In this document: piece after piece, positions 56,701 through 64,000 of the stretch | Position numbering within the stretch: the first letter of the stretch is position 1 | How the letters are laid out: each line of letters opens with the position of its first letter | DNA from: Topomyia yanbarensis | Taxonomy: Eukaryota; Arthropoda; Insecta; Diptera; Culicidae | Direction of reading: 5' to 3' | DNA length: 64,000 nt | NCBI RefSeq assembly: GCF_030247195.1 | Contig: NC_080670.1 | Span: 159,600,580-159,664,579, forward strand | Position numbers and translations under genes: made by a program | The notes under the pieces: generated by a model | What the model was told of the DNA's origin: nothing | What the model saw: the letters and a program-made list of their open reading frames with translations, nothing else | The model's database searches: none

Positions 56701-59447
56701 TAGGGGAGCGTGAGGACACTTGATCCTTATTTCCTAATCTATACGCATAAAGTTATCACAGTATAAAAAGAAAATGAACTATTTGGTCGTTTTGGATGTT
56801 TAAAAAACAAATCTGATGTATTACATTTGGTTTGGAAAAGTTGTATAATATTTTAGAAAAATATGTGTTTAAATCCATCTTGAAGATCCTTTCAGAAATT
56901 TTTTGAACGGTTGTATGAGATCGTCTAACGAATTATTTATGAATATTTCAAGTACGATTACTTTTTTAATGGCTTTTGCCTAGTTTTATTGAATAAAAAG
57001 TTTCACAACGCATACAAAAAAATTAAATTTTGTTCACCTCATTCAACAGGTATCTTTGATCCATGTAACACTGGATATTAGACCGGCAATAATTTAGATT
57101 TTTTTCGGAACACTGCTAATTCAAATGGTAATTGGATGCACAGATCATTTGCTAAATAGTTCACCCACAAAAGGTTTCAAGTTTCTATAGTAATATATAT
57201 GGAAACACGGAGATAAAAACTTAAAATCCAATAAAAAAAATCCACAGTAACTCTGCATACCTCAAAGCTTATTTCATAACGAACAGCTTTGTTGAAGACT
57301 GCATATTGATTGGAGGTTCCCCTATAAAGTTATTTAACTTTGAAAACCAATAGATTTTTTTGAAAATTCTTATTCTAAGCATGTGCGAGAAAGAAAGGGA
57401 ACACATAACTTTATATGAAAATATAGTCTTTTTTCGTCAATATATGGTGGTATAAGTTATTGAAGGTTGAAAAAGCCAGTTAAACAGTACTGATTTACCG
57501 CAAATACTTGTCTAGACTTTCTACTGTAGTTAAAGTGTGTCGTGCATCTAAAAAGGTAGTCTTAATAATTAATTTGTTAGGATAGGTGGTTAGCTGAACT
57601 TTCGTGTCAATAGGTCATAGTGTTCTTTTTTTCTTTAATCCTAGTAGGCGGGGATAAAGTTATCACATGTTTGTTACAAAAACCTCGTTTGACATGATTT
57701 TCAAAACTGTTCATATTGCTGACAGTACATAGTACAGTAGGATTCCGTTTTTGGCAACAATTTTATTTTTTTCAGTTGCCATAACTGGAACCGTGCCAAA
57801 AATGGAACCTTATTTTTAAAGTTAGGATTTTCAATTTACGACATCAAAAATGTTTCAAGGATTTGTAATCATGTGTGAAATGGAATGAAATGAAAGAAAA
57901 CAATAAGAAAATTCAATTTTATTCATGTTTTTATCAAATTCCATACAAATGTCTGACAAAACCTCAAAAGGGGTCCAAATTTGATGAAAACTGCAAATTG
58001 GGGTAATTTTACCTCGCTGAATACATATTTGGTGTTAATTTTTTTTACCTCAAAATTTTGGCACCTAGGGTGGTTTGAAAATTCAACATTTACGAATATA
58101 AATTGCACTATGTCTGAAAATTCATTTAAAAAAAAATGGTTTAGAGAATTTTTAGCAGAATACACATTTTTTCAATTGTTGATAATGCTAAGAGACATTT
58201 ATAAATTATATTGCAAACCCTAGGTAATCAAACATTACCATGCGTCTCCTTCAGACATATGAAAAATCACCTTTATTCATACCTCGGGGCAGAAAGGGGC
58301 AAAACATTTAATTTCGAAAAGTACACTAATTTTCAAGAGTCATGAACTACAAGCGATCTTTCCGAACTGTTTCGAAAAAAAGTACAGCCACTTTGAACAA
58401 ATTACTTTAATTTAATGCACGATTTATTATTTGTTCTTCAGAAAGAGTGACTGAGAAGAAAGCCTTGTATCGACTAAATTGAATGGCAAATATGAGTCCA
58501 GCGAGTAACCTTACCAATGAAATCAGTTCGACCCTAATCGGAATCCTAAACAAAAACGATATATTCATTTTAATAACATAGGTTTGAACACAGTTTTTTT
58601 TTCCAGAATTGATCATCTGTTTTACATTCACTGGATGGTAGTGTTGATTTTGCTACTGGGCTATTATCTCTTCTTTCTGGAAATTAATGTACAATTTTTC
58701 AAAAGCCACCCTACCTCAAATCTTAAAATAAAGCATAACAAATTAACCATTATAAATAGCCTTGTTTATTCAGCAAACTTGCTTCAATCTATTTGTGTTA
58801 CTATATTGTATGGCATTGCGCAAGTAAACTTCACACATATAAACAGTCGATACTACCCTAACCCTAAACCACAAGCAGCACCTTAATTCCATTAATTTGA
58901 AAAATCGCCAAAAAATCTAACAAATTTGCCAAAGACATCACTAAGCTAAAGCAAACTATTTGGAAGCTATCAGTATTGTATTCCTAAATACGGGCTTTCG
59001 ATATGTATTGAAAATTTACTTTTGTAGTAACGTCGTAATAATCGAAAAAGAGAGAGGCTCGCAATGTTACTAAGGTTCTATTGAAAATTTTCTCCAGAAC
59101 TGGTCTTATTATGCAGTGTACTCCCATGTTCGGAAATAAATTCAAATGTGATGTCAATTGATACGAAAAAAATATCTACTACACATTTTTTAAAGACTTA
59201 TTATGTAGAATGTTGCAAAAAACGGAACGCATTTGTTGCCAAAATCGGAGTGTGCCAAAATTGGAGCATGCCAAAAACGGAACGTGACTAAAACGGAATC
59301 TTACTGTATTCGGATTTACACTTTATTCAAAGCTCTTACAATTCTAATTGACTACAAGATGGCGAATTATGCAATTAAAAATTTTATTTCATTGAAAAGT
59401 TATGAGAAAAAAACAACAGTGGGATCAAGCGTATCCACTCTCCCCTA
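56701..59447. mobile_element. TIR element with AGGGGAG ends, containing a second TIR element
   Basis: The left end TAGGGGAGCGTGAGGACACT with TGATCC and the right end in reverse TAGGGGAGAGTGGATACGCT with TGATCCC are inverted copies flanked by TA. The inner element at 57733-59308 accounts for more than half of its length. No ORF with a transposase motif. Confidence 0.65.
57733..59308. mobile_element. Inner TIR element with ACAGTARGATTCCGTTTT ends
   Basis: The left end TACAGTAGGATTCCGTTTTT and the right end in reverse TACAGTAAGATTCCGTTTTA are flanked by TA. Subterminal GCCAAAAACGGAAC and GTGCCAAAATTGGAGC words repeat on the right and as TTTTTGGCAACA on the left. CAGTA ends and a TA target suggest a pogo/Tc1-type mobiliser. 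The interior is non-coding as far as I can see. Confidence 0.7.
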
Positions 59448-60793
59448 CAGTTTTATTTAAAATATTTAGACTCTAGATTACTCTAGTTACCAATTTAAAT
59501 TTTATTGATTTTAGAATTCGTATATTTGTTAGAAATCCAAATTTGAATTTTTCATTACCCATGATAATAGCACGTAATATAGATAAATAGTTATGATAGC
59601 ATCAAATAATGTACGAAAAATATTAATACGGTTCTTGAACCAAAGTTATGGAAGCTTTTCCGTCCTGCACAAGGCGGTATAGATTCATAGTTGCTGTACG
59701 ATTATGCTGAAGATTAATATGTGCTACTCTAACCATACAGCACTACACATTTCATTGTCAGCACTTGTTGTACAACAACTAGAAGATACCAAACACGTTG
59801 GCTTATAATCGCCGACTATAGCTAACCCCGAAATGGCTATTAGGGACATGACCATCATTTGAATCCCACGATTTCGCGAAGAAACAAACGTCAACTGTGT
59901 CAGGGATTCACGTAACACAGCAAGGATAAGACCCACGACACTCCGTGCACGATTGGCATATTTTCGTTCTGCCATCCATTCAGTCCTCGACACGGAGAAA
60001 CACCTTGACTTGAGGCCTCCTGTTTTCTGTCGCCTCTTCCGACATGGGAACAGGAACCCAGAGGATCAATTCTTGGTTGAGATACTTCAACCTGCCGGAC
60101 GCCACATGGCCTCTAGGTTAGTTTTGTCCGGAGAAAGATAATAGACTGCTATCAACTTCCTAGTGGACCACAGCCGGAAACATCCACGCCACTTCAGTTT
60201 AGTAAAATTTTCAATTATCAAAACAATGTGATAATTTTTGGAATAACGCTAATGAATGGATATCGGATGTCAAGTCTTAATCCAAGATGATCACTTCTAG
60301 TTTAGTGGACATCTCATTCATCTTAATAATAGAGCGAAGACCTGATTTTATCATTTCCCCCTGATTTTGTCAGCTTTTTGATTCGATTTTGAGCCTCGCA
60401 TGAAAATCTTCTCGATGAGCTCTGGCAGACGAACCAACTGAGCACATTTTTCACAAAACATTTTTTTACAAAAACATGTATCTTTTTGTTTTTCTCTCGA
60501 TATTTATACCAAATAACGCAAACACCTGGACTATCTAAATAATCAGAACCATCTTGGGTCAGATCTCTAGTAACTGCATATTAAATAATAATACATTTTT
60601 TTCAAAATGTAACTAAACTGAGTTTATTATGCCCAAAAACGAGCTAAGCATTGACTCTTTATCATCTACAAATAATAGAAAAATATAATAATTTTTTACG
60701 TGTTAATTTAATCTCAAGTCGAAATGTCACACATAATGCACCAAAGTTTTGCTAACATTATGTAGATATAATGTTTTGCCAAGTCGACTGTAG
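59448..60793. other. Unassigned sequence
   Basis: No gene supported. The plus frame 59953-60141 contains RHGNRNP, which resembles the histidine acid phosphatase signature, without any further similarity. The minus frame 59724-59993 has no domain. Confidence 0.3.
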
Positions 60794-61045
60794 TTAGCAT
60801 CTTTTTCCAATGCCAAACCTCATATCTACACTCTCGGTTACAATACAGCACATGAAATATATCACATCTGCAAGCCAGCCTGTCAAAACGTCATAGTAAA
60901 ATGTGCCATCTACAAAGGGTGTTACCAAGACTACATATGTAAAAGAGCATAATAGCAAAAGTGATCGGCAAAATGTAATCATATAATAGTTATCAATTGT
61001 CTCCGTATCATCCTCGCGAAAAACATGTAACATGCTTATACGATC
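60794..61045 (-). CDS. Possible membrane-protein exon, family unresolved
   Basis: On the minus strand an acceptor TTTACTTATTGCAG (ending at 61046) opens a phase-0 frame of 83 codons. It starts DRISMLHVFREDDTETIDNY and has two likely membrane helices (about residues 22-43 and 53-70) separated by TPFVDGTFYYDVLTGW, then MRFGIGKRC and TAA. The complexity and the acceptor look like a real exon. The helix-loop-helix layout could fit a channel or a chemoreceptor, but no diagnostic motif is present. Upstream (minus 61247-61110) DYRLSDLLYNSDKSRAVFYY is also open and might be a preceding exon. Confidence 0.35.
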   Translation of the reverse strand, partial: DRISMLHVFREDDTETIDNYYMITFCRSLLLLCSFTYVVLVTPFVDGTFYYDVLTGWLADVIYFMCCIVTESVDMRFGIGKRC

Positions 61046-61259
61046 CTGCAATAAGTAAATACAGAGATGATGGTAGAATTAATATCCTTCTATGTTCTTT
61101 AATTGTTAAATAATTTTAAAAGTTGCAAGGAAATTTTTCCACGGGATTTTCTCCGTTTAGCGTTTCTATGATGTAATAAAAAACAGCTCTAGATTTGTCT
61201 GAGTTATACAGAAGATCGCTAAGCCGATAGTCACCCTTTTGTATCTAAAAATGGCCTTA

Positions 61260-61660
61260 AACATTGATCTCTATCATGCGTTTATTAGGCACGCTTTGAA
61301 AATATGCATACAGATTGGGTTATAGAAAATTCCGTTAGGCCGGAAGATACCATCTTGGTATTTCAAATGGCCTTAGATATCGATATTTGGCGTCTATTCG
61401 TCAAGCCTGTTGCAAAAATGCCCATATTAATGGGTTTATGAAATTTTCGTTAGCCGGATGTCCCAGGCATCGACATTTGGCGTCTACTCGTTAATACTGT
61501 ACGGAAACAACCATTTTGTTGAAGTGCGGGCCAAAAGAAAACCTCAAGATCCGACGTTTTCACTTTTCCAAAAGGACTCAGGAATTAGAATTAACACGGA
61601 TTTTGCAATTAACGTGTTTTTTACACGGTGCATATTCCCCGTGTAAAAAAACCTGAGTGT
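61260..61660. repeat. Decayed interspersed repeats
   Basis: TTGGCGTCTATTCGTCAAGC, CCATATTAATGGGTTTATG and TTAGGCCGGAAGATACCATC are diverged relatives of the units at 25200-25570. From about 61590 to 61660 the right end of the ACGCGG-type element (GTGTAAAAAAACCTGAGTGTA) is recognisable. Confidence 0.5.
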
Positions 61661-61666
61661 ATTTAA

Positions 61667-61865
61667 GGTTGCACAGAGAATGCGCAAAAATCGCAAACGA
61701 AAAAAGCAGTTTTTTCCATACCGTATGTCAGATCTTCATAAAAATCAATCAGCAGTACTGTAACAACATTCTACACACGCTGATTGATTTTTATAAAGAT
61801 CTGACATACGGTGTGGAAAAAACTGCTTTTTTCGTTTGCGAATTTTGCGCATTCTCTGTGCAACC
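61667..61865. mobile_element. Palindromic TTAA-flanked element, copy 2
   Basis: GGTTGCACAGAGAATGCGCA at the left matches GGTTGCACAGAGAATGCGCA read from the right; arms continue AAAAATCGCAAACGAAAAAA (left) with few differences to AAAATCAATCAGC. TTAA flanks at 61663-61666 and 61866-61869. Arm identity is higher than in copy 1, so it may be the younger one. Confidence 0.88.
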
Positions 61866-61869
61866 TTAA

Positions 61870-62166
61870 CCCTTTCTAAGGCTTTGGCAACTATATTGCA
61901 ACCTTTTCGTTTCATTCATAACGCAGGAATATGAAGTGAGAAGTGTTCCAATCTTATGAAATCTACTTGTTATGAGTCTGGCAACTCTTCTTATTATATT
62001 TTATTGAGATATAGTGAAAAGTGTCGGATTGGCGAAGAGTTTTTTGAAATAAATACGGCGATTTCCTTTTAGACAAAATATTAGCTCGATTTTGAGAAAA
62101 ATACTCTAGACCCTATAAGTTGGTGATGCAAATTTGTGAAAACGACTATTAATCCGAAAATTTGGT
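61870..62166. other. Unassigned sequence
   Basis: No feature supported. Confidence 0.35.
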
Positions 62167-62308
62167 TTAACCCTCAAATGCGCAATGCTGTTTTAAAACA
62201 ACATCGCGAAATCCATCTCAAAATTATCATAGTAACGTATTAAAGCAGTGAGACAATTTTCGAGAAATTTGAAGAAAAAAAAGATTGGTTTGCACCTTTA
62301 AGGGTTAA
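62167..62308. mobile_element. Short TTAA-flanked TIR element (142 bp)
   Basis: TTAACCCTCAAATGCGCAA at the left and, in reverse from the right, TTAACCCTTAAAGGTGCAAA. TTAA at 62167-62170 and 62305-62308. CCC-starting ends and a TTAA target resemble piggyBac-mobilised elements. Confidence 0.65.
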
Positions 62309-62793
62309 GAGTGGAAAAAATGGCAAAAAATGAATAAATGAGCATCTGTAATCTGTGGTCTCATTTTTTAACTTATTCTCAGAATCGAAGGGTTATTTAC
62401 TGTTAATCAGGTAATAACCACTAACCACTTTAATTTCTTTCTGAATTTCTGATCTAGCTCGATTTGTCTTTATATTTACCAATCTCGTTGGAAATACATA
62501 AAACATTACGAAGACTGATGCTTTTTAATATGCGGTAGCTAGTATATTTTCAAAACAGTTTTTATTACGAAATAAATGTAAATATCTTCTAAACTAAATG
62601 AAAGAACCGTGTTTCTTTTAATATGACATTCATTAATAGCCTCGCCTATTTCGCAAACATTATACTTAAACAATAAAATTAAAACACTTATTACAAAATT
62701 TGCCACTTTGTGAAAATCGGGTGGCGGGCACTTCAGAAGTTTCTATTCATACTAAATGTAAACGATTTATTTTCAATAGGTATTGTTTCACAT

Positions 62794-63153
62794 AAAGCTT
62801 TTCATGCCCAACTTTTTTATAGTGCATAAGGGATTGTAAAATTTGTTTCCTTGAAAAAAGTGGTGTCAAGAAACCTGAAAAAACCTTTTTTTCATAAAGA
62901 TAGGTTCTTCCATCGCAGTGCTAGAAGCTGCTCAATTTTCACCTTCCAATGCTCAATGCAATTGTACTAGAACATTTACAATAGTCCAACTTCAGTTCTA
63001 GAACCAAAACTTACAACTGTTACTGCTCAAATAAAAGGTAATAATCAGAGTTCTTGGCCTTACTTGTTTTTTGAGCCAATCTTGCTTTAACTAAAAGTTA
63101 TAGCAGTTTCAAAACGTTATTGTTTGTAAACAACATGGGCATAAATGGGTTAA
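62794..63153. mobile_element. TTAA-type element, copy 2 of the 18195 family
   Basis: AGCTTTTCATGCCCAACTTT at the left and GGGCATAAATGGGTTAA at the right; TTAA 63150-63153. The interior aligns with copy 1 (GTGCTAGAAGCTGCTCAA, CACCTTCCAATGCTCAATG). The left TTAA is mutated. Confidence 0.65.
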
Positions 63154-63931
63154 ACAGGCTGTATTCAAAGATTACGTTTACACAGTGGAACAAGAGTCTT
63201 AAGATGAGCTAGACCTAACCACATTGCGTTCTCAATACAGGTATGCAAAAATGCCCTTAGCCTTTTGCAATTATACCTACCTAAATAGCGTTAAAACTGA
63301 TTTTTTTTCCTCTCATCAGTATTATCGCCTTTATAGTCCTTTTCATAATTAGACTCATGTCCTTGCATTTCATCATGTGTGTCGAGTTGCTTCATTTCTC
63401 AAACCTACACAGTTGAAGAGTATATGTTTACCACCCGAAAAAGGCGTGGTTATGTAGTTTACCTATGCATTCGTTCGGGCGCTGCTTTTCCCTTGATCGT
63501 GCTGAACGCAAACACCAACAAGCATGGGTGGAGTTTCTCACCCTCCCGTTCTTATATACGTATATGCCGGCTACAGACATATAACCCATTATTGGTGGAG
63601 AGGGATTCAAGTTGTGCTGCAGCATTTTTCTCATCAGTCTACGTGCAGCGCTGGTTAGTGACGGGTTTATTTCAAATTGTTCGCAATTTCGATTGATGGT
63701 TGAGCGCAAAAAAATATCGTCGTGTTGAAAAGTTGAATTGTGACATAACACAGAGGTGTGTACCTACATTAGAAATCGTCTAGACTCGCGGGGGTGTGTT
63801 TGTGTGTGATTGACACTTGACCCGCGTGATTGCACCGGCGTTTGAGAACAGTTGCTTTAACCCTCCCTGGGTTATCTACTATCTAAGTATATTTGTGCGA
63901 AGGAATTCTAATTAAGGAAAAAACTTCAAAA
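63154..63931 (+). promoter_or_regulatory. Upstream region and likely 5' UTR of the CBF-beta gene
   Basis: This sequence precedes the start codon at 63932. A TTATATACGTATAT element lies at about 63552 and a TCAGTC initiator-like motif at about 63635, but neither position is proven as a promoter. The ATG context CTTCAAAAATGATGAAC is A-rich as usual in insects. Confidence 0.3.
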
Positions 63932-64000
63932 ATGATGAACGATCCGGCAGCCCTGGGTATGATTCCCTTTGACACCATTGGATTATATGAGCAGCCGAAG
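63932..64000 (+). CDS. CBFB: Core-binding factor beta homologue (Brother/Big brother), N-terminus, cut by window edge
   Basis: Twenty-three codons from the double ATG: MMNDPAALGMIPFDTIGLYE and QPK. The segment GMIPFDTIGLYEQPKPRF precedes the conserved PRVVPDQ domain in the Drosophila Brother and Big brother proteins, as I recall them; the end of the window prevents checking further. CBF-beta binds Runx-type proteins and raises their DNA affinity without touching DNA. The first ATG (63932) is taken as the start; the second (63935) is equally usable. No transposon scar is seen in the final 800 bp. Confidence 0.8.
   Translation, partial: MMNDPAALGMIPFDTIGLYEQPK

Noticed and set aside
60020..60141. 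RHGNRNP motif resembling histidine acid phosphatases
   Set aside because: Only the seven-residue signature fits; neighbouring residues do not, and there is no splice context or second motif.

Overview
The window is animal nuclear DNA, almost certainly from a culicine (Aedes-like) mosquito. It holds parts of two recognisable insect genes with GT-AG introns, separated by tens of kilobases of A+T-rich sequence. That sequence is full of decayed non-LTR retrotransposons, tRNA-derived SINEs and short terminal-inverted-repeat (TIR) elements. The species call is an inference from gene content and repeat style.

Layout. (1) 1-4044 is upstream intronic or intergenic DNA with BEL/Pao and LINE remnants and a 506-bp TIR element ending about 60 bp before a splice acceptor. 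(2) 4045-21363 (+) holds the last three clear exons of the katanin p80 (WD40) subunit gene. Its final intron of about 14.7 kb is a stack of nested mobile elements. (3) 21364-63931 is the stretch between the two genes. It contains an I-type LINE (26.0-30.1 kb, minus), a long inverted-repeat element carrying a full-length mariner D37D transposase with a lost catalytic residue (33.9-37.0 kb), an ORF1-only LINE derivative split by a solo LTR (41.4-42.9 kb), a deleted P-like THAP transposon (44.9-45.9 kb), several Jockey/CR1-like LINE pieces, and palindromic TTAA elements. Two possible minus-strand host exons (22.0 kb and 60.8-61.0 kb) were seen but not identified. (4) 63932-64000 (+) is the first coding segment of the CBF-beta homologue (Drosophila Brother/Big brother), running off the right edge.

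Katanin p80 works with the p60 AAA ATPase in microtubule severing, and CBF-beta is the non-DNA-binding partner of Runx factors. Nothing in the sequence links the two functionally. I did not find a convincing new multi-gene system. The most interesting material is structural: several insertions can be ordered in time because each target-site duplication or restored reading frame marks the younger event. All family names come from reading motifs by eye, without database searches.
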